Below, in pieces: positions 40,463-62,040 of a stretch of DNA of 64,000 nt. Within the stretch, counting starts at the first letter, position 1; the number at the start of each line of letters is the position of its first letter. A program made the translations under genes and the position numbers. The notes beneath the pieces are model-generated. The model saw only the letters and a program-made list of their open reading frames with translations, had not been told where the DNA came from and made no database searches. This DNA is from Strongylocentrotus purpuratus (lineage: Eukaryota; Echinodermata; Echinoidea; Camarodonta; Strongylocentrotidae): the NCBI RefSeq assembly GCF_000002235.5, contig NW_022145612.1, positions 22,927,147-22,991,146 on the forward strand. Direction: 5' to 3'.

Positions 40463-41251
40463 CAACAGGATCATTTAGGACAGCTACCAGGTGCAAAAGC
40501 ATATCCACGCAGTCCTGCCACAAACCCTCATCTCAGAGCACAGTTCGGCCAACGCAGTCCATACTTAATGCAGCATGATTCTACAAGGACTAACCTATTA
40601 AAGCACAATTGGAAGGTCCAACAGCAAGCGTCACAGCTGAAGAGGAGCTTTGACAAGTATGGTAGCATCCAGAGCCTGCAGTCTGTGCCAGGGTATGCCA
40701 AGCACTATCGTAGCTACCTCCATCTTATCAACCAGAATGAGGAAAATGCCATGAAATCTCAGAACAATTCACAAGGGAATTCAGAGGGTCAGTGGAAGGT
40801 TAAGATCAGGAGCGATGGCACACGCTACATCACTAAGCGCTCAAGTCGTGATAGACTCCTGAAGGAGCGAGCCACCAAGATTCAGGAAGAGCGTGCCGGG
40901 ATGACGACGGACGATGAAGCCGTCAGCGAGATGAAGCTTGGAAGGTACTGGAGCAAGGAGGATCGTAAGCGACATTTAGAACGTGCCAAGGATCAGCGGT
41001 TGAGACGAGAGTATATGCAGCAGGCACGCATGGAATGTCTTCAAGAACTAGAGGAAGATATACTGAGTGGCGGCGGAAAGCGGGAACCTGACATTGTGGA
41101 GCTGAGCCATCGAAAGCTGAATAAGAGGAAAGGTCGCAAGATGATGCTTGATGACTTCACCACCGTGCAGGAGATGTTGATTCATGGGTCAAAAGTCAGT
41201 CCAGACTCGGCTAAAGAGTTCAGTCCTTTCCTTAATGTTACCATGGTATGA
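2442..41251 (+). CDS. PDZRN3: PDZRN3/PDZRN4-like E3 ubiquitin ligase, 3' part (five exons, 5'-partial)
   Basis: Joined exons 2442-2534, 13347-13409, 13644-13742, 33709-33819 and 39506-41251 give 704 residues in one frame with canonical GT/AG junctions, all in phase 0. Residues 1-85 are the last PDZ domain (KLGLTLCY carboxylate-binding region, SGIFISEID, then INGEDV). Residues 86-122 carry the family-specific stretch DDLQMDMLEQ...AMQFTA. The last exon has DGTTDT, EKDSGVGR and DESSEQE, a Ser/Lys/Arg-rich segment, 13 glutamines, and from about residue 552 the LNX3-homology tail (WKVKIRSDGTRYITKR, AVSEMKLGRYWSKE), ending in TMV. From memory these match vertebrate PDZRN3/PDZRN4 closely, where the end is -TTV. 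Known family role: RING E3 ligase and PDZ scaffold acting on MuSK and Wnt/planar polarity signalling. The RING, zinc-finger and first PDZ exons must lie before base 1, so ligase activity itself cannot be checked here. An invertebrate may have a single PDZRN gene ancestral to PDZRN3 and PDZRN4, so the symbol is approximate. Confidence 0.93.
3207..3229. repeat. (GA)n microsatellite
   Basis: Short pure AGAG run following GGCAAAA. Confidence 0.85.
6502..6589. repeat. C-run plus (CT)n microsatellite
   Basis: About 13 cytosines pass directly into a nearly pure CT repeat of about 75 bases. The Ser-Leu repeats in its frames are artefacts. Such mirror-symmetric polypyrimidine tracts can form triplex DNA. 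Confidence 0.9.
7696..7825. repeat. (CT)n-rich tract
   Basis: Interrupted CT/CTTT repeat, purest at about 7783-7820. Confidence 0.88.
8766..8793. repeat. Homopolymer C run (28 bases)
   Basis: Twenty-eight consecutive cytosines ending in CCGG. Length is likely unreliable in any assembly. Confidence 0.9.
13347..13409 (+). CDS. PDZRN3: PDZRN exon: middle of the last PDZ domain
   Basis: A 63-base micro-exon (21 codons) encoding IDLNSIAYDDGRLKEGDQILQ in frame with both neighbours. It is bounded by AAATTGCAG and GTATGA. Asp-Gly-Arg-Leu-Lys-Glu-Gly-Asp-Gln-Ile-Leu is the usual PDZ segment before the second helix. It is phase 0 at both ends, so skipping it would keep the frame but delete the PDZ core. 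Confidence 0.92.
13644..13742 (+). CDS. PDZRN3: PDZRN exon: end of the last PDZ domain
   Basis: A 33-codon exon beginning INGEDVINKDQALSLF and ending LLVCRPQLR. It covers the second helix and last strand of the PDZ fold. The acceptor is TATCTTTTTACAG and the donor GTAAGC. The intron before it is only 234 bases, very short beside the 10.8-kb and 20-kb introns around it. Confidence 0.92.
14059..14463 (-). other. Unassigned 134-codon antisense open frame in a PDZRN intron
   Basis: An ATG-initiated frame on the minus strand with a balanced, protein-like composition (RYRLIDLPEGHILPVIREN; SLFFKEENGSIYREMWTVDL). This sets it apart from the low-complexity frames around it. I do not recognise a family. 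It has no obvious splice partners nearby. It could be a chance frame, a decayed gene copy, or part of an old mobile element. Confidence refers to its being real former or present coding sequence. Confidence 0.25.
16841..17085. repeat. Degenerate tandem repeat, period about 60 bases
   Basis: About four diverged units share the order: AGGTAT-TTGAAGCT, AARTATG-TTCAGTTAATGT, then a C-rich link like CACATCTATCC. Clearest copies begin near 16876, 16935 and 17049. The third unit (near 16994) is the most decayed. Confidence 0.6.
17888..18130. repeat. Local duplication: short GGGGTAGGGGT repeats and a 40-base direct repeat
   Basis: CCTCATAGGGG and ACAGGGGTAGGGGT units recur at 17911-17970. A segment AGTACAGGGTTA...TTTGTC-TTGCTAATAGGT appears at about 17972-18010 and again at about 18087-18128, indicating a local segment duplication with later divergence. 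Confidence 0.6.
20831..21090. repeat. CT microsatellite containing a 14-base minisatellite
   Basis: Within a CT tract, ACCCTCTCTCTCTC recurs exactly every 14 bases, starting at 20869, 20883, 20897 and 20911, then pure CT to about 20949. CT-rich sequence with ATCTCTATCTCTTCT repeats continues to 21090. Confidence 0.85.
29560..29715. repeat. CT-rich tract with 7-base CTCTCCT units
   Basis: Starts as (CTGT)n/(CT)n and becomes a regular CTCTCCT heptamer run at about 29667-29703. All long frames across it are Ser/Leu/Pro repeat artefacts. Confidence 0.85.
33709..33819 (+). CDS. PDZRN3: PDZRN exon: linker after the PDZ domain
   Basis: A 37-codon exon whose second half, LLDDLQMDMLEQTHQEAMQF, is the family-diagnostic helix that follows the last PDZ domain of vertebrate PDZRN3/4 (there DDLHMDMLEEQHHQAMQF, recalled). 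The acceptor is TTTTCTGTAG and the donor GTAAGA. This exon decides the family assignment, since LNX1/2 and other PDZ proteins lack this motif. Confidence 0.94.
34259..34365. repeat. (GACA)n/(CTGA)n and (GA)n microsatellite
   Basis: GACAGACAGACAGA, CTGACTGACTGA, then a pure GA run at 34348-34367. Confidence 0.85.
35310..35570. repeat. GA/GATA/GACA-rich compound microsatellite
   Basis: About 260 bases of AGAGAGATACAG and related units. The 167-, 89- and 76-residue frames on the other strand are Leu/Ser/Tyr repeat artefacts. Confidence 0.88.
36600..37160. promoter_or_regulatory. Candidate intronic regulatory block
   Basis: Higher-complexity, GC-richer sequence in an otherwise AT-rich intron. 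It includes a perfect POU octamer ATTTGCAT (36772-36779) and homeodomain-like TTAATTTG and TTTAATCATG cores. No open frame across it looks coding. Regulatory function is inference only. Confidence 0.3.
38757..38781. repeat. (GA)n microsatellite
   Basis: Short GA run in the last PDZRN intron. Confidence 0.8.
39506..41251 (+). CDS. PDZRN3: PDZRN terminal coding exon: disordered region, poly-Q and LNX3-homology tail
   Basis: The terminal coding exon runs from an acceptor ending ATGACACAG to a TGA at 41249-41251, giving 581 residues. The open frame also extends a few bases 5' to an ATG at 39497, but that ATG lies in the intron's pyrimidine tract/AG and is not a start. Order: conserved acidic block (DGTTDT, EKDSGVGR, DESSEQE), SLGSGGDLRYSNDSF, a Ser/Lys/Arg-rich low-complexity stretch (about 40200-40400), 13 glutamines (40430-40468), then the basic coiled LNX3-homology region (40793 to about 41200) and the PDZ ligand TMV. 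The middle differs in length and content from vertebrate homologues, while both ends are strongly conserved. Confidence 0.95.
40430..40468 (+). repeat. Coding CAG/CAA repeat (13 glutamines)
   Basis: Nine CAG codons are followed by CAA CAG CAA CAG, inside the disordered centre of the last PDZRN exon. The run is preceded by His-Gln-Gln-Thr. Because the CAG stretch is mostly uninterrupted, length polymorphism between individuals is likely (inference). Confidence 0.9.
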
Positions 41252-44200
41252 CAGCAGTCTATTTATATTCTCTTATTTTACCTAGTTTCAGTCTTCTTCT
41301 CTTTATGTCATGGAAATAATATTATATGGGCAGCAAGGTTTCTATGCATTTTTTAAATGGTATAGCCAGTGACAAAGCCTAGTTAGATTATCAAATATAA
41401 ATATTTTATTGGAATCAGTCATGCCATATGTGAAAGATGGACAAGCACTTATCATACATAATTAGAATAGGTCAAAGTTCTTTAGAATTATCCCTGCATC
41501 AAATTATAATAGAAAGTCTAATTGCCTAATTATGAGGTTTGCTGCATCAAATAGTCAATTTACTTAGTTTCCTTAATTCCTGAGAGATGATGGTAGATTA
41601 AAGCTTTCATTTGACTGCATGACTCAGCTTCGCAATTGCCAGACCATTCTGATGAGGAAAACTGGCTCCAGTTCTATGCCAAACATATGACGAGAGGAGT
41701 TTAATTGAACGGTTTATATTTATCTCTATTTCGTGCATTCTGCGAATCAAAGATGGGAGTCTGAAATAATGTAAGCAAACCACAAGAAATGATTACCCCT
41801 GCCAAATGAAGTTAATTAAATCCTGGCAATGCTTTAAATTTGCTACTGTCATAACCTGGGCATTCGACCATCTGTGTCTCTGATGGATGATTTATCCATC
41901 CGACAGGCTTCCTCTAGCTGCTCGGCCGGCCAGCATCCTCCTAGCTCTCATTAAATCCACCGTTTCTTCTCCTATCTGTCCATCATGGCCATTGTTTATG
42001 ATGAGACAGACCCAGAGCAAGGGCTTGCTATCTATTCAAATCATCCGTACAAATCACTTTAAGCTGCTAATCAGTCCCGTGCAATTGCCAGGATTACAAT
42101 TCTTGTAATGGGATGACATCAATTAATGTGTTTGCCTTGGTATGTCTGTAAGATGTTAAGTCATTATGAACCCACTGATGGATCCATGTAATGATGGCCG
42201 TCTCACTAACTGTCACTATTTTATGAGCTCACTATTTTGTTCTCACTGATGCTTTCCACCCTGCCAAGGTGATCAAGTTTCTATGTATCTAAGTTCAAAT
42301 GCAGAGTGTCAAAATACATTTGTCCTGTATGATTTCACATTCATCTATTATGCCAAATATTGTTTATTTTATTTGATAGATGTGTATAGATTAATGTAAA
42401 TATGTATTAAAAGAAGGAAAGTTATCATTTTAAAAAGATGTTTTAAACATAAATGCATTTCTGCTATTGATTAATTTTTTTTAAATGTTGATAGAGTTAA
42501 GGTATGATTTTATGTTTTAGTGTAGCATCTCTGGCTCATTGGTGTGTGCTTACCTCTCTCTTAAAGTGTTATACGGAAATCTGTTAAAAGGGACCAATTT
42601 TGGAAAAGTTAACATTTCCTTTGCAAATAACATGTACATTTTTACAGAAATTTTCAAATTAGGCCTCCATTAAGCGAGCTCTAAAGTATGCAACTGATGG
42701 AGGGTCTGATAGAAACCTAGTTCACTATAATGTGTGATTTCCACCCTTCGATCATGGAACAATTAACAGTCTGATCTGACAAAAAATAATGCTGTATTTA
42801 TACTTTCTTAGAAATTCTTTCCTTCATCATCCTTTCTTGTAACAAAATTAAAAGAGAGGGGGAGAGGGGGGGGGGGGCAGAAGTCTTTCTGGTTTCATGT
42901 CTTGCCTTCTGTGAGGTCAAAAAGCTTGATGATTTTTTTTTTGTTAAAGGGAAAAGAAAAGGGAAAGGAGATGGAAAAGCGAGTAGAAAGAAGGTGTCCG
43001 GGAGGATGGTAAAACGATTGCTAGAAGGGATACGAGGAAACGTGACACTATTCAATCTTGTCATGAGGAATGGAGACCAGAATTGCCTTTTGTAGGTTCT
43101 CCAGATCAATCATCCCCTCTCTCTCTCTCTGCTTCCATCCCCAATCACAAAGGAGAGGAACAATAAGGGAAAGGTGAAGTGGGTGGGGATTGGGGAATAA
43201 GTAGGACAGCCAAAATAAAAGGTGTAGAAAAGGAAATGAATTTGGAAATCTGGAATTGACATAGTAAGAGAGTGATGTAGAGGGAGGGTAGGTGCTGTAT
43301 TATGTGGGAGTGCGAGGAAGGTTAACCCCCAGCATTTAAAAGGGCCACATCGTACTGACTCAAAATGCTATTTCTTGGCTTACTTTTTTAGATTTGAGCA
43401 ACTCATTTTGAAATGTATCTCGTACATTTGCTTGGCCTCCTCTGTTTATTTGACTTGGCAGCTGGTGCTGATCATAATGTTCATGAAGTAGCATCATGAA
43501 AAATGTTCCTTTCTTGACATTTACATCCTTACTGAAGGATATGAGTTTAATGGTGATTCTAGCAATTTTAGTAGTATCCTCCTCTGCAATGGAAAATCAG
43601 TTCATTTCTATCATTGAGAAAATAACAATTGCATTCTTAGGGGGTGAACAGGAAATGTAATATGTTAAAATTTTGATTTCATTTAAAATAAAACAATATT
43701 CAGGACCGAGGTATTTTTATATAATTTGATTTGTATTAATTTAATAATTCCAATGGTTGCGACACTGTATAGAGTAGACCTAGCCCGAGTGATGACCATG
43801 ATTTGAATTGTTTGTTTTGTTTGTGACAGTATTTCTTTGATTTGTGCCAAATGTGACAGACTTTAAGACTACACTCCTGCACCTAGTTGTGTGATCAAAT
43901 GTAGCAATAGATCAGCATGTTATGATGTATGTATATTCGAAGGGGAAAAAGTATGCGGTCATTTCAAGTCCGCATGCCTCTTTTTGCCAAATGCGATTTT
44001 GCTATTATTTGTCCAGTTTTTAGAGTAGACAAAAAAAAGATATATGATTATTTATTCAAATTTGCCTCTCGTTGTCTTCTTATGCATATTATCAATCTTT
44101 TTATACACTTGATATTCCTTTGTGTATGCTTTCTTATATTTGAAAATATATCTAAATATGCATGGCGGACATAAGGTGAATGTCTATAGTGAATGAATGT

Positions 44201-46150
44201 AGGGTGATAGTGGACAAGTATGAAAGTATGTATATCTATTTTGTACAGTCTTGTAAAAATGTGTATTACAGAATGAAAAACAAAAATTATAATAAATCTA
44301 TTACTACAAGTATTTCAATATATTATTGTGACAAGAATGGAGAATGTCGCAATGTGTCTTTATAACGTGGATGTGATTGCATCGCAGCAATGTGCTGTGT
44401 ATTTAGTATGGGATAATGACAGAAACATTGGGTTGATCCAGTGTTTGTAATTGAAGTGTTCTGTAACTTGTGAAATTCTTGGTGATTTGGCATCCTTATG
44501 ATGGAATCTATGCTCACATTTTAGGACAAGATTTGGGCATAAAAATTCCAACTCGTAGATTTAAATAAGTGACTGTATTTATTTTTCAAAAACAGAGCAT
44601 TTGTTTTTTTGAAACCCTCTTGGGTTGCATCTTGTTGCTTGCCGCATTCTTTTAATTTCATATTATAGGTGACCTGTAAAATAAGATGTATTAAGTCAAA
44701 ATAAGACATTTCTTTCTTTCATAGATAAAAGAAAGAATGAGAAAGGAAAATTGATGATTTAATTGTATTTCTGTCTTTCATAGTTTCATTGTCTTAGAGG
44801 GTTAAGTACCACTGTCAAAGAAAATATATCACAGTTTACACTTTAGGCTCTTTTCAGTAACTATTTGCTTCTAAATTGTAATCATTTGAAGTAGTTTGCA
44901 TTATCTTTCATGTAAATGCAGATAAAGTTACATTTGTAGAGGACTATTCAGTAAGTCTAATGGGGAAAAGCTTAATATAGATTATCACTCAAATTGATAC
45001 AGGATGCTATTTTCCATTAACTCTAGTGTGTATTTGCAGAAAGATACCAGACAAGAAATCTCCTGCATTTTCAATCTATTTCCCTTCTTATACCTGTATC
45101 ATGTTGCATTTAGATGTGCCGTAAACTTGTCAGAGGTGTGTTTCAGAAAGGTACCGCTCAAACTAATATGATAGTAGAGATTCTGCCTCGACTTCACTTT
45201 AGCTAGTCCTGAGTTAGTAATCTAGCACGTCAGGGGTAAGAACGAGAATCTCCTTGCTTTCATCTCACGCACATCCTCAATTGGTATTGATTTCATCACC
45301 CAGGTGTGACGGTATCACCAATGGCGGTGCTGGCTGGTCCTCCTGTTTGCCAAAAAATCATCTCCCACAATTTGACTGGAAGGTATTTGCCAGCAACCGC
45401 ATTCAGAGTTAACGCCCCAAGGTTTTTTTTCTCCCTTCCTCCCATCGAGATGGGTTTGCAATTTGGCGAGAATTTCCCAGTGTTCAGGTGCTGGTGGCTG
45501 CATTTTTCCTTTGCATATTGACGCAAGGAAGAGCGGGCGGGTATGGCAGGTAAATACCAAGCGTGTTTGGACTGTCGGGAAAGCGTTCAAGGATGACACG
45601 GGTCAGTGAGAACGACCCAAAGTAGAACTGGAAATTAGAAGCTTGTGCCCCCCTCGTTGTCCTTCAGCAAATTTGAGGGACGAAACGCCTCATATTTGAG
45701 CAAAATGGTGGTTAAATTGATTTTTATAGAGCCGATTATTTGTGAATAGGGATCATATTCAGACAGTGATAGGGGGATGCAGAGGAATGGAAGGGGGTGA
45801 TGTATCAAGTATAATGTTAAGTTCAATGTACTCTTTCTTCCTCTAATGAACAGAGAGAGAGTGGAGTCTTTTGGAATTTCTATATATGTATTTTTATGTG
45901 TTTGCACAAGGTCAAGCACAACACATTTTCACATTGTGCATTTGATATGAATGTTTAATCTATATAATGTTTGTTGTTTTATTGTAAAACTTAATTATGG
46001 ATACTTTAAGAAACTTGTAAACCTGTACAGAGAAAGATGATGAATTAAATACTTCACCAAAAAGATATAAGTGTTGTCGTTTCAATTCTTCTTTTAAAGT
46101 ATCATTTTGTTATCCAGTGACATGAGAAGAGACAATGTAAAATAATGTGG
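41252..46150 (+). other. PDZRN 3' untranslated region and flank, extent unknown
   Basis: No coding sequence. Possible poly(A) signals AATAAA occur at 43687-43692 and 44291-44296 and ATTAAA at several earlier places, so the transcript end cannot be fixed. The block 41585-42120 is GC-richer and more complex than its surroundings and may be a regulatory element. A polyG run lies near 42869-42878. Confidence 0.5.
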
Positions 46151-46264
46151 AGGAGAGAACGAGAGAGGAGTGAGAGGAAGAGGAGAGAAAGAGACAGGTA
46201 TAGAGAGAGGACAGAGAGAGAGAGAGAGAGGGAGAGAGGGAGAGAGGGAGAGAGAGAGAGAGAG
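46150..46264. repeat. GA-rich microsatellite
   Basis: GAGAGA with GGGAGA interruptions, purest at 46208-46264. Confidence 0.85.
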
Positions 46265-46292
46265 GTGCATTTATTTAGAATATATCTGCATT

Positions 46293-46722
46293 AAAGGCCT
46301 GGTCACACCCTGCCTACATTGATATTTGTTTTTCATATGTATAAGTTACTTATTTAGCAAAGTGTGACTGAGCCTTAAAGCCCAGGTCACACTCTGCCGA
46401 ATATTGCTACTTCCAGTTATTGATGTAGCTACTAGTGCGGTGTGACTGGGCCCTAAAGGCCTGGTCACACTCTGCTGATATCAATACTTGTTTTCACAAT
46501 ATGCAGAAATAGGTTCACTGCAGGTTATTGAAATGACATTTTTTTTTAAAGTGTGACCGGGACTCAAAAATCTGATCACACTCTGCCAATATTGCTAATA
46601 TTTTCATGTTTTGTATAAAAGGTTCCCTTGAAGATTAATGGCACAATCTGTTAGTGGCAGTCACAACACTCCAATAATGGCAGTTAATAAAGTTATTTAG
46701 TAAGGAGTGACTGTGCCTCAAA
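46293..46722. mobile_element. Chain of four small inverted-repeat (foldback) elements
   Basis: Four adjoining units each start with AGGCCTGGTCACAC or a close variant and end with its complement (GTGTGACTGGGCC). Approximate units are 46293-46377, 46377-46456, 46455-46566 and 46566-46722. They meet end to end, with TTAA, TTAA and CTAA at the first three junctions. The interiors differ in length and sequence. This looks like repeated insertion of related MITEs at a preferred site, or tandem copying of one. The family is not identified; TTAA would fit piggyBac or Kolobok-type targets (inference). Confidence 0.65.
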
Positions 46723-46793
46723 TCTAATCTTTTAAATAATTGGTGATGATGAAAATTGCTCATTCAAGATATTACACACTAAAAGATCATGAA

Positions 46794-47204
46794 GGGGAAG
46801 TCCACCCTGATATTAAGTTGTTTGAAATAGAAGCAGAAAAATGAGAGAAACCGATCAGTTTGAGCAAATACCAATAAAATTTTTTTTAAAAGTTATGAAT
46901 CTTCGAAGGTGCGATGAATCAACACAAAATGGCACCTCTGTGATGTATCTTTCAAGTTTTCCTCCTATTTGCCCAAAAATAAAAATCCATCATCAATAAC
47001 TAAGAAAATAAAAGTTTATGAAATTTTCTGTACAGAGCATATTGATGGAGCTCACAAAATACATCACAGTGCTGCTTATTTGTGTTTCACTGATAACAGC
47101 CTCAAAATTCATGAATTTCCTATTTTGAATTGGATACTGCTCAAACTTTCACTAACTTGTTTTTGCTTTTATAAAAACCAAGTTAGAATCGGGTGGAATT
47201 GCTA
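46794..47204. mobile_element. Possible MITE, about 410 bases
   Basis: Begins GGGGAAGTCCACCCTGAT and ends with an imperfect complement (ATCGGGTGGAATTGC). The interior is AT-rich and non-coding. The GGAAGTCCACCC start resembles abundant repeats of marine deuterostome genomes as I recall them. End matching is weak, so the limits are tentative. Confidence 0.35.
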
Positions 47205-47322
47205 TTTAGGAAATGTGAAATCATCTTCTTCCTTCACATAACAGGAATATAGATATGTTTATACATGATATTTCAACACAGATCAAGGAAAAGGAGAACA
47301 ATAATATTTTGTTTTTTTCAAT

Positions 47323-47328
47323 TTTATT
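47323..47328 (-). terminator. Candidate poly(A) signal of endoplasmin
   Basis: AATAAA on the minus strand, about 980 bases after the endoplasmin stop codon. No nearer AATAAA or ATTAAA was seen on that strand. Not confirmed by any other sequence feature. Confidence 0.3.
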
Positions 47329-48309
47329 GAAAACTCGTTTCCACCTTCCACAGACGGATTGTGCTAAAATTGTTTTGCACAAGATACAAACATAGACTCA
47401 CAAAGTACCGTAAGTACCGTATATATGAAAACGTATTAGACGTTAGACAATTAGGAGAAAAAAATAAAGGCAAGAAAAGATAAACCACCAAATTTAAGTT
47501 GCTTTGAAATTGAATAAAAAAAGGATTTCCTTTCATAGGATGAGAAGCAAGGTTTTGGTATTCTTTTAGACTATTGAACCTGCCTTCAAGATTAGCTCCA
47601 AGATATATTGCAAGTAATTTTGAACTCTCATTGTTTATATCATGCCTTGCTCTCGTGTTAATAAATAAATATCAAAATCATGCATTTTCCACAACCAAAT
47701 AAATGTTGACTTTGCTTTTCTCACCATTTGTAATTTGTAAAAACAAAAACTGATGACAAAAATACATTGAACATGGGATCTACAAAATTGAAAAAAAGAG
47801 AACTACTCCTGATTGGTAGTAGAATGAATAATTTCATAAACTCTCATGTACATATAAAATTTGCAAAATAGATTGGAATCAAATAATCTTTCACCTTTAA
47901 ATAATTTTTTAACAAGGTGTTAAAACAAACTAAATGATGTATATTTGATAAACTACAAGAATGAACATTCTGCTTTAGTCTATTGATAATTACATCCAGT
48001 AATAATTTGGTTTTAGATTGTTGTTGTGATGTGCAATGCTAAGACATGTGTACATGAAACAATAACTGGGTGTTTTGATGCTTAAGGTGCTCATAGTTTA
48101 TCAAAACCATGTTAAATCCTTGCTTTAACAGACTTCCTCCAGTGAGTGATAAAGAGTTCTGATGATTTCCACACTCCTTTTCGTAGTCCCACATTATGTC
48201 TTTCAAGGGAGAAAAGCATTTTGAAGTCCAGATATACATAGATAAGTTGATTCTCCCTGGGACACCTCTAATCTGTATCTACAATGGTGTCTAAATTGCT
48301 TTCCTCTCA

Positions 48310-60647
<12,338 letters not shown>

Positions 60648-60781
60648 TTTGACTGCTCCTCAGACGTAACTGAAAGAAATGTAATATAATGATGAGCAGC
60701 TACACCTATCTAGATCTACTGCCTTTTCTTCCCTTCGCAGCTGAACGCTTACGTGTATTTCTGTCACATTTACTACACACA

Positions 60782-60787
60782 CACGTG
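60782..60787. promoter_or_regulatory. CACGTG E-box
   Basis: Palindromic CACGTG inside a CA/GT-rich stretch, about 135 bases before the endoplasmin ATG. The core ACGT also occurs at about 60751. Possible bZIP/bHLH site; weak evidence. Confidence 0.35.
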
Positions 60788-60795
60788 TAAGCTGT

Positions 60796-60814
60796 CCAAT
60801 CATTGAACACCACG
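60796..60814 (+). promoter_or_regulatory. ER stress response element (ERSE), exact match
   Basis: CCAAT, nine bases, CCACG: a perfect match to the ERSE consensus (CCAAT-N9-CCACG) bound by NF-Y with ATF6/XBP1. It lies about 150 bases upstream of the endoplasmin ATG in the orientation opposite to the gene; ERSEs are known to work both ways. Confidence 0.85.
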
Positions 60815-60825
60815 CCAAAAGGTTG

Positions 60826-60856
60826 TGATGACGTCGACCAATGACAGAGGTCCAAA
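60826..60856 (+). promoter_or_regulatory. TGACGT core (UPRE/CRE-like) and a partial ERSE
   Basis: GATGACGTCG holds the TGACGT core shared by CRE and the ATF6/XBP1 UPR element. Directly after it CCAAT (60838-60842), nine bases, then CCAAA: an ERSE whose second half is imperfect. Confidence 0.5.
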
Positions 60857-60873
60857 TCAGCTTATAACCACTT

Positions 60874-60892
60874 CGTGGACCAATGTGATTGG
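60874..60892 (-). promoter_or_regulatory. Second ERSE, exact match, in the gene's orientation
   Basis: On the minus strand it reads CCAAT-CACATTGGT-CCACG, again a perfect CCAAT-N9-CCACG. It lies about 230 bases upstream of the endoplasmin ATG. The spacer itself carries a second ATTGG (inverted CCAAT), so NF-Y could sit on either strand. Confidence 0.87.
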
Positions 60893-60921
60893 TGCTGTAG
60901 TTCACATCATCTATACTTTAA

Positions 60922-60933
60922 AAGGGGCGTGGC
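60922..60933. promoter_or_regulatory. GC/KLF box
   Basis: AGGGGCGTGGCA is a near-consensus Sp/KLF site just upstream of the ERSE cluster. It fits a TATA-poor promoter. No clear TATA box was seen for the gene. Confidence 0.4.
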
Positions 60934-62032
60934 AACTAGTAAATTCTACCTGTTGTCAAATTAATAGGTGAAGATTAAATTAATTAATTAGATATATAGG
61001 GGGTCTAAGTCTACTAGCAATTGAATAGGCCAAACAAAGGGCTGTGTAAGAGTAAATGATATATAGAGACAAAGAATGTATAGAGCTAGGTACGTGAGAT
61101 GTGCCATCCCCTAACTATTCCCCACTGATAATAATTATGTTTTGTTAAAGCTTATCTGTATGAGGGATTAGACCACCCTGCAAGGTCACTGGACAGGTGG
61201 TTATCTCATCAACTCAGCTCTCGATTAAAATAAGAAAAAGAGGATCATTGGGGACCAATAGTCACCGATTAGGCATTGTTTTCTAAATAGAGGGAGCAAG
61301 TAGCGGACTTGGTAACATTGTTCAGATGAGAGAAAGTGGTGCTAAGGACTGGTAAAGACTTCAATGCTAGATGAACAATTAAAGTTAATCTAAAAATAGA
61401 CCATTATTATTATTATTATTATTATTTTAATCCGTATTTTTTTCATGTTAGAGGGTTAGTACAGTAAAAGGAATATAAAAAGTAACAATGCATACAAAAT
61501 TACGCAGTTTTTTTTATCAACCTTCAACAATGTTACCGAGTCACTTCAGTGATTCTTTTTCCTTCTAATTCTAAGACACACATGAATTGAAATTCCATAA
61601 CATTCTTATTATTTATCCCATTTCGATGAAACTTTCAGTTTTGTTTGTTTAATTTGTCTCTATTTATTCAAATCAACTTGCAAAGAGGGACAGACTTGTC
61701 TTTTAAGCCCGAATCTGAGTCCGAATCTGAATCTGAATGTACTTTCTCTCTCACAATTTGTCTTCTTGATCTCCATGGAAATGATATGCTCGCTGAAGTG
61801 ACTAAATCCTAGTTTTCTAAAAGGTATGATCACTCTGTTCATAGGTGCATGTACTCGGTACTAGGGGCCTGATGTCGCTTGCCACTGAGTCTAATCATTT
61901 CGAGCGAGCTAGCAAATACTCCACTTCAAAGGTACACGGTATTGACGGTAATGTGAATGTGATCTCCCCGTTTTCTTTCTTTCGAGCATAAAATGATACT
62001 ACCTGTATCCCTGTTGGTTTTAATTTTCAAGT
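60934..62032. other. Intergenic DNA upstream of endoplasmin
   Basis: AT-rich, with an (ATT)n tract at about 61404-61425 and a short GAATCTGAGTCC/GAATCTGAATCT repeat near 61711-61737. No gene seen. Confidence 0.7.
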
Positions 62033-62040
62033 GTGTTACC

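Noticed and set aside
40101-40478. A 125-residue frame overlapping the last PDZRN exon
   Set aside because: Shadow in another frame of a well-supported conserved exon.
60661-60680. A 3' splice acceptor (TTTCTTTCAG) in the endoplasmin 5' leader
   Set aside because: Sequence fits, but no upstream donor or 5' UTR exon can be supported without transcripts.
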